A stretch of DNA of 64,000 bases. Origin: Bradyrhizobium sp. WBOS07 (GTDB lineage: Bacteria > Pseudomonadota > Alphaproteobacteria > Rhizobiales > Xanthobacteraceae). The notes under the pieces are model-generated. The model had not been told where the DNA came from. It ran no database searches and saw only the letters and a program-made list of their open reading frames with translations. This document shows, in pieces, positions 35,653 to 46,834 of the stretch. The stretch covers positions 3,906,001-3,970,000 of the forward strand of contig NZ_CP029008.1 in NCBI RefSeq assembly GCF_024585165.1, read 5' to 3'. The position numbers were made by a program, and so were the translations under genes. Positions within the stretch are counted from its first letter, which is position 1, and every line of letters starts with the position of its first letter.

Positions 35653-35994
35653 CGTGTCTCCTCTGATTCGTGACGGCTGCATATTAGACCAACCGGCGAA
35701 GGCCTATAGCCTTCTGCACAGTTTTGTCGCGGTTTTACGGGCTTTTTTGGCCCCATGTGACAAAAAACCCTGCATTTTAGCCACTTCCAGTGCGGAAGAA
35801 GCCTTGAGCAGCGGATTTTGCCTTGTTTCAAAGGCCCGCACGACATCTTGCTAGAACTGATTCGCCGCTTTCGACAAGCGACGACCGGCCTCTTTCTGAC
35901 GGGAAGCGCGCGATTCACCCTGAAAAATAAGGGCTGGATCGATATCGCCGGTCTTCCTCCCCGTAAAAGCAGGGAGAAAGTGACGGGCGATCGG
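35653..35994. other. Intergenic region upstream of HU
   Basis: This is 342 bp between HU and the thiolase stop codon, both on the minus strand. It should contain the HU promoter. The part at 35690-35810 is comparatively AT-rich. No gene or repeat is seen. Confidence 0.5.
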
Positions 35995-37227
35995 CTAGAC
36001 GCGCTCGATGATGATGGCGGGCGCCATGCCGCCGGCGGCGCACATGGTGACGAGACCGCGCTTGAGATCGCGCCGTTCGAGCTCGTCGAGCACGGTGCCG
36101 ATCAGGATCGAGCCGGTGGCGCCGATGGGATGACCGAGCGCGATCGAGCCGCCGTTGACGTTGACCTTGGCACGATCGAGTTCGAGGTCGCGGATGTATT
36201 TTTCCGCCACCACCGCGAACGCCTCGTTGATCTCGAACAGGTCGATGTCGTCGACGGTCAAGCCCGCCTTCGCCAGCACCTTGCGCGTGGCCGGCACCGG
36301 CGCGTTCAGCATCAGCGTCGGCGAGTCCCCCATATTCGCCATCGCCACCACGCGGGCGCGGGCTTTGAGGCCGTGCGCCTTGGCGTAAGCGGGCGAGGCC
36401 AGCAGGATCGCCGCGGCGCCGTCGACGACGCCGGACGAGTTGCCGGCATGGTGCACGAAGTTGATCTCGAGATCAGGATATTCCTGCAGGATCAGTCCGC
36501 GATAGGTCGTGCCCTTGTCGTCGAGCGCATAGTCGGCGATCGCCGGGAATGCCGGTTTCAGGCTGCTCAGCCCCTCCATCGTGGTCTGCGGCCGCGGATA
36601 TTCCTCGTGGTCGAGTGCAAGGCTGCCGTCCTCGCGATGGACCGGCACGAGGCTCTTCTTGAAGTAGCCGTTCGCGATCGCGTGCGCGGCCCGTTTCTGA
36701 CTCTCCAGCCCGAGCGCGTCGACATCCCCTCGGGTAATGCCTTCCAGCGTCGCGATCGCATCCGCGCAGACGCCCTGATGCGACTGCGGATGCCGCGCGC
36801 GGAGCCGCAGATTGCCGTTGTCCATCATCATCGGGCCACTGCCGCGCCGGCCCTCCATCGACATCATCTCGCAGCCGCCGGCGATGACGAGGTCTTCCGC
36901 GCCGGCCATGATCGAGGATGCGGCCATGTTGACGCTGGTGATGCCGCTTCCGCAAAAACGATCCAGCGTCACGGCGCTGGCGCGCACGTCGTAGCCGGCA
37001 TCGAGCGCCGACATCCGGCCGAGATCGCCGCTTTGCGTCGCGACCTGCGCGCTGCAGCCCCAGACGATGTCGTCGACGTCGGCGGTGTCGATGCCGGTGC
37101 GCTCGGCGAGCGCGCGCAGAACGGTAGCGCCCAGTTGCTGCGGATGAATGCCCGAGAGTGCCCCCTTGCCGGCCTTGCCGACGCCGCGCGGGGTCCGGCA
37201 GGCATCGATGATGAGTGCGTCAGCCAT
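35995..37227 (-). CDS. Acetyl-CoA acetyltransferase (thiolase)
   Basis: Thiolase joining or cleaving acyl-CoAs, in beta-oxidation or acetoacetyl-CoA/PHB synthesis. It has 410 residues from the ATG at 37227, which has AGAGGA 7 nt upstream; an ATG two codons earlier is too close to it. The nucleophile is C92 in LDRFCGSGIT; the C-terminal active-site elements are GGSIALGHPIGATGS and CAAGGMAPA. Sequence resembles FadA/acyl-CoA thiolases with an acidic insertion. It stands alone; a link to the phasin gene through PHA metabolism is possible but not shown. Confidence 0.9.
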   Translation of the reverse strand: MADALIIDACRTPRGVGKAGKGALSGIHPQQLGATVLRALAERTGIDTADVDDIVWGCSAQVATQSGDLGRMSALDAGYDVRASAVTLDRFCGSGITSVNMAASSIMAGAEDLVIAGGCEMMSMEGRRGSGPMMMDNGNLRLRARHPQSHQGVCADAIATLEGITRGDVDALGLESQKRAAHAIANGYFKKSLVPVHREDGSLALDHEEYPRPQTTMEGLSSLKPAFPAIADYALDDKGTTYRGLILQEYPDLEINFVHHAGNSSGVVDGAAAILLASPAYAKAHGLKARARVVAMANMGDSPTLMLNAPVPATRKVLAKAGLTVDDIDLFEINEAFAVVAEKYIRDLELDRAKVNVNGGSIALGHPIGATGSILIGTVLDELERRDLKRGLVTMCAAGGMAPAIIIERV

Positions 37228-37355
37228 GGGCATGTCCTCTTGTTGTGGTTGTTTGAGGACGGTTCTGAATAAGGCAGATAGGAGAGTCAATGCGGAGCGT
37301 CAAACGCCCTCTTCCACCCTCAGCAAATTTTCCGCTGGGCGAAAGCCTCCGCGAG

Positions 37356-37438
37356 GTCATGGCCGGGCTTGTCCCGGCCATCCACGCGTTGCTCCAAGCT
37401 CAAAGAACGTAGATGCCCGGGACAAGCCCGGGCATGAC
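37356..37438. repeat. Palindromic intergenic repeat C
   Basis: Left arm GTCATGGCCGGGCTTGTCCC (37356-37375) and right arm ending GACAAGCCCGGGCATGAC (37421-37438) are imperfect complements, each with its own nested hairpin. It lies between the thiolase start and the beta-glucosidase stop. Confidence 0.75.
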
Positions 37439-37460
37439 GAGCTCGGCGCGAGGGAGGCGA

Positions 37461-38915
37461 TCACGCCCCCGCCGCGTTCTTCGCGATCACGTTGCGGTAG
37501 AAGCTGGCGCTGAGTTTCGGTGTGCGCACCTGGGTATCGAAATTGACGTGGTAAAGTCCGAAGCGCTTGTTCAGCCCGTAGACCCATTCGAAATTGTCCA
37601 CCAGGCTCCAGAGAAAATAGCCGCGCACCGGCACGCCCTCGGCCGTGGCGCGCTGGAGCTGGGCGAGATAGTTGCGCAGATACATGATGCGATCGGTGTC
37701 GTAGATCTTGCCGTCGGGCGTCACGGCGTCGTCGCCAGAGGCGCCGTTCTCGCTGATATAGATCGCATCCGTCTTCCAGATCTTTGCCGCGAGCTTCGGC
37801 ACCCAGTAGATCGTCTCGGGTCCGACGCGCAGCCAGTCCGAGTTCATATGCGGAAACGATTTCGGAATCGGCAGCGGCATGAAGCCGGCGCCGTGATCGG
37901 ACGCCACCACATAGTTCTGCGGCGCGTAGATGTTGAGGCCGAGGAAATCGACCGGCGAGGAGATGATCTTCAGCTCCGCATCGGTGTACTTGGGCGCGTC
38001 GGCACCGGCGAATTTCAGGAAGGCGTCGGTGTAGCGGCCCGTCATGATAACGTTGAGATAACCGGCGTTCATCTCGCGGAGCGCGATCTCAGCGGCGCGA
38101 ACGTTTTCCGGCGTGTCGATCGCGGGCGCGCAAGCATCGACGTTCTCGGCCGGCCCGACCCTCGTGCCGCGGCGGCCGTGGGCGCGCACCGCCTGCACCG
38201 CGAGCCCGTGGGCCAGCGCACTGTTGTGCCTGATCTGGTTGACGTCGGCTTGCGGCAGCGTCAAGCCCGGCGCGTCGATGCCGATGCCGTAGCCGAAATA
38301 GACGAAGCGGCCGCTCTCGTTCAGCGTGAAGACGTTCTTGACGCGATCGGTCAGATGCTTGGAGACATAGGCCGCGTAGTCGCCGAAGATCTTGCAGGTC
38401 TCCGTCGAGCGCCAGCCGCCGAAGCGATCCTCAAGCGATTGCGGCAGGTCCCAATGATAGAGCGTCAGCCACGGCTCGATGCCGTTCTTCAGAAGCTCGT
38501 CAATGAGCCGGTTGTAGAAGTCGAGCCCCTTTGGATTGGGCTTGCCGTCGCCGTCCGGAAACAGCCGCGGCCAGGCCACCGAGAAGCGGTAGGCCTTGCA
38601 GCCGAGTTCCTTGATGAGGGCAATGTCCTGCTTGTAGCGGTGATAGTGCTCATTGGCGCGGTCGCCAGTGGTGCCGTCCTCGATCTTGCCGGGGATGCGC
38701 ACGAACTTGTCCCAGATCGAGGCCCCTCTCCCATCCTCGTTGACTGCGCCCTCGACCTGGTAGGACGAGGTCGCTGTTCCCCAGACGAAGCCGGCCGGAA
38801 AGCCGGCGCGCGGCGCTGCCGGTCTCGCTTCGGCTGCATCGAGCGAACCGGTCAGGCCGGTCGCGGACAGCCCCGCGAGTTTCGCGAAACGGCGACGCGA
38901 GACCTTGTCCGACAT
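37461..38915 (-). CDS. GH1 beta-glucosidase with Tat-type signal
   Basis: Glycoside hydrolase family 1 enzyme cleaving beta-glucosides. It has 484 residues from the ATG at 38915 (GCGGAGAAG upstream). The N-terminus SRRRFAKLAGLSATGL is a twin-arginine signal, so the folded enzyme should be exported to the periplasm. GH1 landmarks are FVWGTATSSYQVEG (about 42-55), TLYHWDLPQSLED, the acid/base region TLNESG and nucleophile region YISENGASGDD. The acid/base motif has Ser where TxNEP has Pro. It ends YRNVIAKNAAGA. A substrate cannot be assigned. Confidence 0.9.
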   Translation of the reverse strand: MSDKVSRRRFAKLAGLSATGLTGSLDAAEARPAAPRAGFPAGFVWGTATSSYQVEGAVNEDGRGASIWDKFVRIPGKIEDGTTGDRANEHYHRYKQDIALIKELGCKAYRFSVAWPRLFPDGDGKPNPKGLDFYNRLIDELLKNGIEPWLTLYHWDLPQSLEDRFGGWRSTETCKIFGDYAAYVSKHLTDRVKNVFTLNESGRFVYFGYGIGIDAPGLTLPQADVNQIRHNSALAHGLAVQAVRAHGRRGTRVGPAENVDACAPAIDTPENVRAAEIALREMNAGYLNVIMTGRYTDAFLKFAGADAPKYTDAELKIISSPVDFLGLNIYAPQNYVVASDHGAGFMPLPIPKSFPHMNSDWLRVGPETIYWVPKLAAKIWKTDAIYISENGASGDDAVTPDGKIYDTDRIMYLRNYLAQLQRATAEGVPVRGYFLWSLVDNFEWVYGLNKRFGLYHVNFDTQVRTPKLSASFYRNVIAKNAAGA

Positions 38916-39069
38916 TGATGCTTCTCCGCTTCCAATCCTGTTGCGGGCGCACAATGGCGAGTCCAGGGCGGTTTGAGAAGCAAGCTTTGGGAGAAACCGG
39001 ATGCAGAACCGCGCGGTCCCGGGGGCCGACATGGGGCTGACGGGCCAACTGCCCCGTGTACTTGCCGAC

Positions 39070-39480
39070 TCAGCGCGGACGCTTGGGCAACTTTGGCAGC
39101 TTGGCGAGGTTGAACGCCGGGCGCGGCTCGGCTCGCTGTTCACGTGCCGGCAGCGGCGGTTCGGTGAGAATGAGCGTTCCCTGGAGAATCATTCCCGGCA
39201 CTTGCTGTGCCGTCGCGGTGTAAGTGGCGATCTTGCCGGGGCAGTTTCCCTCGATGTCCAAAACGAGTTCGTCTTCCACGCCGAACACCGTTGCACGACC
39301 GTCGGTGTGGCGCTTGGTCGAGACGGTGGCGGTGAAGCGATCTCCATCGACCTGACAGGAGCCGTGATAGGTCATCAGGCTGTCGCGCCCCCAGATCTGT
39401 CCGTCGGCGACATGGACGATCCCGGTCCCCTGATCGAGCGGCGTCTGGTACCACGCCGCATATGTCCCGTCCTTCAGCAT
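39070..39480 (-). CDS. GrlR-like regulatory protein
   Basis: Small beta-rich protein like GrlR, the repressor that binds the activator GrlA of a type III secretion island in enteropathogenic E. coli; related proteins are common in rhizobia without that island. It has 136 residues from the ATG at 39480, with AGGGGAG 9-15 nt upstream. Family features are MLKDGTYAAWYQTPLDQGTG, GGSL-like DSLMTYHGSCQVDGDRF and a Pro/Lys/Arg-rich tail (NLAKLPKLPKRPR). No type III genes are in the window. Confidence 0.72.
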   Translation of the reverse strand: MLKDGTYAAWYQTPLDQGTGIVHVADGQIWGRDSLMTYHGSCQVDGDRFTATVSTKRHTDGRATVFGVEDELVLDIEGNCPGKIATYTATAQQVPGMILQGTLILTEPPLPAREQRAEPRPAFNLAKLPKLPKRPR

Positions 39481-39540
39481 GGGAGCAGTCTCCCCTGGCA
39501 TTCCCTCACGATCATCCGCACGATCAGCGCTAAGAAAGCG

Positions 39541-39708
39541 TTAATCACGCAGCCCGTGCCATTCCGGCCTGTCCTTGCGCAGCTCGGCTTCGAGCTCCTC
39601 GACGATGCCGTGAAGCAGACACGCGGCCAGCGGATCGGTCACCTCCCGCTCCAAACGCCGATAACGGGCGATGCGGCATTCCTGCTCTCTCAATTGGTGC
39701 TCTGTCAT
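39541..39708 (-). CDS. Very small hypothetical protein, 55 aa
   Basis: Function unknown. The frame from ATG 39708 to TAA at 39541 encodes a charged helical protein (MTEHQLREQECRIARYRRLE, then REVTDPLAACLLHGIVEELE). GGAGGG lies 8 nt upstream of the start. It is similar in style to the 60-residue product at 11389-11571. It is below the usual size cutoffs for gene calling. Confidence 0.6.
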   Translation of the reverse strand: MTEHQLREQECRIARYRRLEREVTDPLAACLLHGIVEELEAELRKDRPEWHGLRD

Positions 39709-39849
39709 CACACGGGCCCTCCGGCGAATTGACGCGGAGAGCGCCGGGCAGTTTCGTTAAAATTTTCAGATCATTCTTGATGGTTTCTGATTGGTAAAGA
39801 CGGCGCTGCGCGGCAGCGGAGCCAAGTCGCCGCGAAGGCGGCATCGTCT

Positions 39850-40248
39850 CTAGGTGGACAGGCGAAGCCAGACGTCCCTGCTCGCCAGCGTGCCGTTGGG
39901 CGTCGCGATCTCCATGTCCACGACGTGTAGGGAACCGGGCTCGTCTCCATAGATGTACTTGAGGTGCCACATCAGGCCCAGGTCCGGTGACACGACAAAA
40001 TCGTCCAACGCGTCCGTGATATCTCGAACGGCCTCGCGGTGCGTCAAGGGCGCGGAAAACATCGCATCGATCAGGTCGGCGAGGCTCATGCCCTCGACGA
40101 GCATCATTCGCGCGATCTCGTCGCCGTAGACATGCCGAAGCGCTGAAACGATCGCAGCGACGGCATCCGGATTCTTCAACGACACGGCAAGGCAGGCCTC
40201 CGAACCTATCATGCCGGAGGCGGCATATTCTGCAAGCTCAGCGAGCAC
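39850..40248 (-). CDS. Hypothetical protein, 132 aa
   Basis: Function not recognised. It has 132 residues if started at GTG 40248; an ATG at 40212 (MIGSEACLAVSLKNP) is equally plausible. The first part is helical (VAAIVSALRHVYGDEIARMM) and the last third beta-like (LGLMWHLKYIYGDEPGSLHV). No signal peptide or known motif. It lies left of a TonB-receptor gene fragment. Confidence 0.6.
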   Translation of the reverse strand: MLAELAEYAASGMIGSEACLAVSLKNPDAVAAIVSALRHVYGDEIARMMLVEGMSLADLIDAMFSAPLTHREAVRDITDALDDFVVSPDLGLMWHLKYIYGDEPGSLHVVDMEIATPNGTLASRDVWLRLST

Positions 40249-40518
40249 TCCCGCAAGAGCAACGGAGGCGGCGTCCGAAGGCGCCCAGCCTGGCCGGGCT
40301 CAGCGAGCTCAGGTCGGCGAGCGGCCCACCACTGGCAAGATTGGGCAGGGCTTCGCCGTCGACGCCGCGGCGGCTGCTTCCGATTGCACGCCGGGCATGC
40401 TTCTGCTACCTTGAGGTACGTGCCTCATTTCACCTCGCCGGCTCGCGGCCGGTGAATGGCATTTGGGCACAAGCAGAGTTGGCCTTTATCAAGGGCCGAC
40501 CGCCTTAGGGAGGATAAT
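40249..40518. other. Region upstream of the sugar importer
   Basis: It holds a TonB-receptor fragment (40270-40363, minus strand) and, at 40364-40518, the presumed promoter of the importer operon. AGGGAGG at 40506-40512 is the ribosome-binding site of the binding-protein gene. Confidence 0.5.
40270..40363 (-). pseudogene. Fragment of a TonB-dependent receptor C-terminus
   Basis: The minus strand reads DGEALPNLASGGPLADLSSL then SPARLGAFG. The intact receptor encoded at 44221-46656 ends DREALPNFANGGAEFTDPRS then LSPARPRAFYAGMRVTF. About 15 of 26 aligned residues agree, and the fragment is out of any long open frame. It is therefore a relic of a second receptor gene of the same type, on the same strand, lying on the other side of the sugar ABC operon. 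Confidence 0.65.
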
Positions 40519-41472
40519 ATGCAGCGTCTCTTGGTTGCAGGTGTCTCTATTGCCTTCGCGGTAGCAGCGGGTGTCGGCTCGGCCGGCGCAGCGGACAAGA
40601 AAGTCCTGGCCTTCGTCGTCAATGGCGCATCCGACTTCTGGAAGATCGCTGAGGCCGGCATGAAGAAGGCGCAGGGCGAGCTGCCCAACTACGACCTCCA
40701 GTTCAAATATCCGGAACAGGCTGCGGCCGCCGTGCAGCAGCGCGTGATGGACGACCTCGTCGCCGCCGGCGCCGCCGGCATCATGGTCAGCGCGGTGGAT
40801 CCGAAGAACCAGACCGATCACCTCAACAAGGTTGCGTCCCAGACGGTGCTGTTCACCACCGACAGCGACGCGCCGCAATCCAAGCGCGTGGCCTATATCG
40901 GCTCCTCCAACACCGATCTCGGCAAGGAGGCAGGAAAGCTGATGATCAAGGCGCTGCCGAACGGCGGCAAATGCGTCGGCTTCGTCGGCCTGCCCGGCGC
41001 CGACAATGCACGCGAGCGCATCGAAGGCGTGAAGGAGACCATCAAAGGCTCGAAGGTCGAGCTCGTCGACGTCCGCGGCGACGAGATCGACCAGACCCGC
41101 GCCAAGCGCAACGTCGAGGACATCCTTGCTGCCATGCCCGACGTGAGCTGCCTCGTCGGCTTCTATTCCTACAATACGCCGCGCATCTATGAGGTGCTCA
41201 AGGAAGCCGGCAAGCTCAACAAGATCAAGATCATCGGCTTCGACGAGGATCCGATCACGCTCGGCGGCGTCAAGGAAGGCAGCATCGTCGGCACAGTGGT
41301 CCAGCAGCCGTTCGAGTGGGGCTATCAGGGCATGAAGCTGATGGCGAACTACATCGGCGGCAACAAGTCTGGTGTTCCGGCCAACGGCATCATCATCGTG
41401 CCCGGCAAGGTCATCGAAAAGGCGAATGTCGACGACTTCATGGCCTCGATGAAGCAGATGCTGAAGAAATAG
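40519..41472 (+). CDS. Sugar ABC transporter periplasmic binding protein
   Basis: Ribose/xylose-type (periplasmic binding protein 1/LacI-like) receptor. It has 317 residues. The signal peptide is MQRLLVAGVSIAFAVAAGVG to AGAA (about 24). The mature start KKVLAFVVNGASDFWKIAEAG and segments GIMVSAVDPKNQTDHLNKV and VAYIGSSNTDLGKEAGKLM are characteristic; KIIGFDEDPITLGGVKEGSI near 255 is part of the sugar-binding cleft. The ATG at 40519 has AGGGAGG 6 nt upstream. It is the first gene of a three-gene importer. Confidence 0.9.
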   Translation: MQRLLVAGVSIAFAVAAGVGSAGAADKKVLAFVVNGASDFWKIAEAGMKKAQGELPNYDLQFKYPEQAAAAVQQRVMDDLVAAGAAGIMVSAVDPKNQTDHLNKVASQTVLFTTDSDAPQSKRVAYIGSSNTDLGKEAGKLMIKALPNGGKCVGFVGLPGADNARERIEGVKETIKGSKVELVDVRGDEIDQTRAKRNVEDILAAMPDVSCLVGFYSYNTPRIYEVLKEAGKLNKIKIIGFDEDPITLGGVKEGSIVGTVVQQPFEWGYQGMKLMANYIGGNKSGVPANGIIIVPGKVIEKANVDDFMASMKQMLKK

Positions 41473-41505
41473 GAGATATCCCCGCTGCCCGAGCCGCAGC
41501 CTGCC

Positions 41506-43019
<1,514 letters not shown>

Positions 43020-43023
<4 letters not shown>

Positions 43024-44045
43024 GCAAGAAAGACCTCAGCCTTCTGGTCCTGATCCTCCTGGTCGGAACCGTCGTCGCCCTCATCAATCCGAGATTCCTG
43101 TACGTTGGCAACCTCTCCAATACGGCCAACCAGGTCGGGCTGTTCGGCATCTTCTCCATCGCGCAAGCCTTCGTCATCATCATCGGCGGAATCGAGCTGT
43201 CGGTCGGTTCCGTGATCGCGCTGCTGGGCGTCCTGTTCATCGACCTCATCGTCAATCACGACGTCGACTGGCTGGCGGCAACCGCGATGATCGTTGCGGC
43301 CGGGCTCCTGATCGGCCTAATTCATGGCACGCTGGTGACCAGGATGCGGATCCAGGCCTTCGTGGTCACGCTGTGCGGCCTCCTGATCTATCGCGGCGCG
43401 GCACGCTATTATACCGAGGACTCGACGGCGGGGTTCGGCTTCGGTGCGAGCTTTCCGATGCTGGAATGGCTGGCCGCCGGCCGCACCAACGTCCTCGGTT
43501 TTCCGCTGCCGCACAGCGTGGTGGCGCTTGGCGTGGTGACCATCATCGCCTGGGTGGTGCTTCACCGCTCCGTGTTCGGCCGCTACCTCTATGCCGTCGG
43601 CAAGAACGAGGAGGCGGCACGCTACTCCGGCATCCGCTCCGACCGCGTGATCATCTCGGCCTATGTCATCTGCGGCGGGCTGACTGCGTTTTCAGCCATC
43701 CTGATCGCGATGTACACCCGTTCGATTTCGCCGGCCGTGCACGGCTCGTTCTACGAGCTCTACGCCATCGCCGCCGCTGTGCTCGGCGGCTGCTCCTTGC
43801 GCGGCGGCGAAGGCTCGATCATCGGCGTCGTGCTCGGCACCGTGCTGCTCCAGATGCTACAAAATCTGGTCAACCTGCTGGGCATTCCGAGCTCGCTCAA
43901 TTTCGCAGTGATGGGAACGGTGATCCTGGCCGGAGTGCTCGGCGATCAGTATTTGGTGCAGCGACGCAGCCGCGTCGGGGCGGCCAAAGGCCGAGGGCAG
44001 ACGAGCGCCGCGGCCGCACCGATCGAGAAACTGAAGGCGGAGTGA
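43020..44045 (+). CDS. Sugar ABC transporter permease (RbsC-like)
   Basis: Inner-membrane permease of the ribose/xylose importer family. It has 341 residues starting at TTG 43020, with GGAGGG immediately upstream and overlapping the ATPase stop. About nine to ten hydrophobic helices; GGIELSVGSVIALLGV (about 57-72) is the family signature, and AVLGGCSLRGGEGSIIGVVL (about 257-276) the cytoplasmic EAA-like loop region. The C-terminal tail is basic and Ala-rich. Substrate not determinable; pentose or a related sugar is most likely. Confidence 0.9.
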
Positions 44046-44119
44046 AGGCGACGGTTTGCGCCGGTCTGTATCCGGCACGGACGGTCGATCACGGGAAGAC
44101 GACAGCACTTCCAAAGTAT

Positions 44120-44220
44120 CTGGAGCGCGATGAGATGAGGAAGCATCATCATCACGCTCCAGGCTATTGTTTCAGCATGAGCTTCTCGGAAAGCCGCTGC
44201 GCGCTGCTCCGGATCAGGCC
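44120..44220 (-). repeat. Dispersed repeat H, copy 2
   Basis: Read on the minus strand: CTGATCCGGAGCAGCGCGCA, then GCGGCTTTCCGAGAAGCTCA and an end TCTCATCGCGCTCCAG. The order and many positions match copy 1 at 3826-3925. It abuts the stop codon of the TonB receptor gene. Confidence 0.7.
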
Positions 44221-46656
44221 TTAGAACGTCACCCGCATCCCCGCATAGAACGCGCGCGGCCTGGCCGGGCTGAGCGAGCGCGGGTCGGTGAATTCGGCTC
44301 CCCCGTTGGCGAAGTTCGGCAGCGCTTCCCTGTCGAAGAACGTGCCGAGCGTGGAGTAGCGATTGTCGAAGATGTTGTTGACGCGCCCATAGAGCTGGAT
44401 GTTCCGGGTGATCTGGTAGGAGCTGTGGAGATTGAACACGGCGTAGGACGGGAGCTGTGGAAACTGGTTGGACTCGTCGCCGACGTAGTACTGGCTCGAA
44501 ACAAACAGCGCGTCGCCTCCGACTTTCCAAACGTCGGTCACCGCATATTCGACGCTGGCCTTGATGAGGTGCCGCGGCAAGCGCGGAATCTGGTTGCCCG
44601 GCAGGACCTGGATGTTGCCGTCGGCGTCTGCGAACGGGCTATCCGAGCCCAGCGTTAGCGCGTCGAGGAAGCGCGCATCGAGGAATGCATAGCTCGCCTG
44701 GAATTGCAGCACGTTCGACTTCACGCTCACCTCGGCTTCGAGCCCCTGCCTGCGCGTGCGACCAATGTTCTGGAAGAAGCCGAAGCCGGTCAAGCCGGGG
44801 ATCGGCGTCGCAACGATGTCGTCGTAATTGGTGGCCCGGAAAGCGCCGATCTTCCAACCGAGCGAACCGATCTGCAGTTCCTTGGTGCCGCGGAAGCCCG
44901 CTTCAACGGTCTTGGATACGACTTGCCGCAGCGGAGGATCGGCGACCAGGAATTGTCCGATGATGCAGGGCCTCGCCGGATCGGCGCAACCAAGCTCGAG
45001 CGGCGTCGGCACCCTGTTGGCCTCGGAATAGCCGGCATAGGCCGTCACTTCGGACGTGATCCTGAAGGTGCCTCCGACGATGGGATTGAAGCGGTAGAAG
45101 GCATGATCGCCGTTGAGCGCGGTGCCGAGCTGGTCCATCAGGGAAATCTGGGCGGCGTTGAACCGTCCGCCGCCAGTGACCGCAAAACGATCCGTCACGT
45201 CGAACGTGTCCAGTGCATAGAGGCCCTGATACTGGTTGACGGTGCGAAGCGACACCGGGCCGATCGACGTCGGCTCGCCCGACTGACCGAGGAATATGCC
45301 GCTGCCCGTGACGACGTAGTTGGTGCCGATCGTTCCCAGTTCGGTGCTGCCCGTGAAATGCGTCTTGCTGAGGTCGTAGCTTGCGCCGACCACGAAGCGG
45401 TTGCCGTGACCGAACAGCTGATCGGTGTTGGTCGCCTGTCCGGATATGCCAAACGACGTCGACTTGGTGGAGGTGCGATCGATCTGGCTGAGGATGGCAT
45501 CGGGGCCGAAGGTATTGGCGAGCTGCACGCCATTCAGGCCGAACGCGGGGACGTCGTCGTCGTCGAAGCAAAGCAGCGTCGGGTCGGCGCAAGGCACGGT
45601 ATCGGTCGGGTTACCGTCGACGGTACTTTGCTTGAAGTGCCGCAAACGCGCCGTGCCTTCGAAGGTCCAGGTCGGCGTTGCCTCCACCTTTCCGGTGAAG
45701 TTGAGATAGCCGACCTTGTTGGAGATGGTCTGCGGCGTCGTATAGGTGGCGCCCCAATATTGCTGGAGCAATTCGGCCGGAACGGTACTGGGGCCTGCCA
45801 AGGAGTTGTTGGCGACGCCGCCATTGAGATGGAATTCGCTGCCCTCGAAGCGATATCCGACATCGCCATAGAAGCGCCGCACGTCGGACGATGAAAAGTT
45901 GCGAAAGCCGTTGTCGTGAATGCCTTCGAGCGCGCCGTAGACGGACCAGTTCCTGTCGATCTGCTTGCCCCATTGCGCGGAGCCCTGAATGCGGCCGAAC
46001 GAGCCGCCCATGACGTCGATCTCGGCGCCCTGATAGTTGAAGCCGTTCTTCATCTGCAGATCGATGGCACCGCCGAGCGCATTGAGCCCATAGGCGGGAT
46101 TGTTGGTCACCGCGACGGCTGATCGGATCGCAGCCGTCGGAATCAGGTCCCAATTGACGATGTCGGAGAAGGCCTCGTTGATGCGGACACCGTTCTGGTA
46201 GACGGCGAGACCTTGCGGCGTGCCGGCGAGCGGCGACGCGACGTAGCCGCGAAACTGGATATCGGGCTGGAAGGGATTGCCGGTCACCTCATTGATGCTG
46301 ACGCCGGGCACGTGCTGCTGCAGGGCATCGGCGATGTTCGGCGAATTGGTGCGCCTGATCTGGCCAGCGTCGACCGCGTTGATCGCCGAGGGAACCTTGT
46401 CGACGTCGAGACCTCTGCCGCTGCCCGGCGAGGTCGGATAGACGTAAAGGCGGGTCCTCGGCGCGGCGGACGACGGTGCGCCGATGCGCGCGACGGGCCG
46501 GGACGGAGCACTCCGCCGCACGGCCGGTGGCGGTGCCTCGACCTCGACCGGCGGCAAATTCTGGATGTTGGTTTGCTCATCCGGCGCGGCGCCCGCGTCG
46601 GTCGCCATGACCATTCCCGTACAGATTGAAATTACGACCAGACCCCGAACGCCCAT
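44221..46656 (-). CDS. TonB-dependent outer-membrane receptor
   Basis: Energised outer-membrane importer (22-stranded barrel with plug). It has 811 residues. The signal peptide is about 1-23 (MGVRGLVVISICTGMVMATD). A Pro-rich linker is followed by the plug (about 95-215: PSAINAVDAGQIRRT, IADALQQHVPGVSINEVTGN, QFRGYVASPLAGTPQGLAVY). The barrel ends YAGMRVTF, with the terminal Phe expected for outer-membrane insertion. The ligand is unknown: divergent transcription from a PQQ alcohol dehydrogenase suggests a metal or cofactor, but a siderophore or a sugar (ABC importer on the other side) is also possible. Confidence 0.9.
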   Translation of the reverse strand: MGVRGLVVISICTGMVMATDAGAAPDEQTNIQNLPPVEVEAPPPAVRRSAPSRPVARIGAPSSAAPRTRLYVYPTSPGSGRGLDVDKVPSAINAVDAGQIRRTNSPNIADALQQHVPGVSINEVTGNPFQPDIQFRGYVASPLAGTPQGLAVYQNGVRINEAFSDIVNWDLIPTAAIRSAVAVTNNPAYGLNALGGAIDLQMKNGFNYQGAEIDVMGGSFGRIQGSAQWGKQIDRNWSVYGALEGIHDNGFRNFSSSDVRRFYGDVGYRFEGSEFHLNGGVANNSLAGPSTVPAELLQQYWGATYTTPQTISNKVGYLNFTGKVEATPTWTFEGTARLRHFKQSTVDGNPTDTVPCADPTLLCFDDDDVPAFGLNGVQLANTFGPDAILSQIDRTSTKSTSFGISGQATNTDQLFGHGNRFVVGASYDLSKTHFTGSTELGTIGTNYVVTGSGIFLGQSGEPTSIGPVSLRTVNQYQGLYALDTFDVTDRFAVTGGGRFNAAQISLMDQLGTALNGDHAFYRFNPIVGGTFRITSEVTAYAGYSEANRVPTPLELGCADPARPCIIGQFLVADPPLRQVVSKTVEAGFRGTKELQIGSLGWKIGAFRATNYDDIVATPIPGLTGFGFFQNIGRTRRQGLEAEVSVKSNVLQFQASYAFLDARFLDALTLGSDSPFADADGNIQVLPGNQIPRLPRHLIKASVEYAVTDVWKVGGDALFVSSQYYVGDESNQFPQLPSYAVFNLHSSYQITRNIQLYGRVNNIFDNRYSTLGTFFDREALPNFANGGAEFTDPRSLSPARPRAFYAGMRVTF

Positions 46657-46769
46657 CCGTCTCCACCCACATTTTCCGGCAATCTTGTTCCCCGCCGTTC
46701 AAGCCAACGTACAGGCCAAAAGCCGCAGCACGCCAGCCGTAAAAGGTCCGCCCTCTCAACGGCAGGAAA

Positions 46770-46786
46770 TCCCGATCAAATCGGGA
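46770..46786. promoter_or_regulatory. Palindrome 1 in the dehydrogenase control region
   Basis: TCCCGAT-CAA-ATCGGGA, perfect 7-bp arms. It shares CGGGA/TCCCG half-sites and a central CAA with palindrome 2, 64 bp away centre to centre. Confidence 0.5.
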
Positions 46787-46834
46787 ATTCTTCCTGATCC
46801 GGTCGCCACTCGATCGTCGACCTGCCTCGACTCT

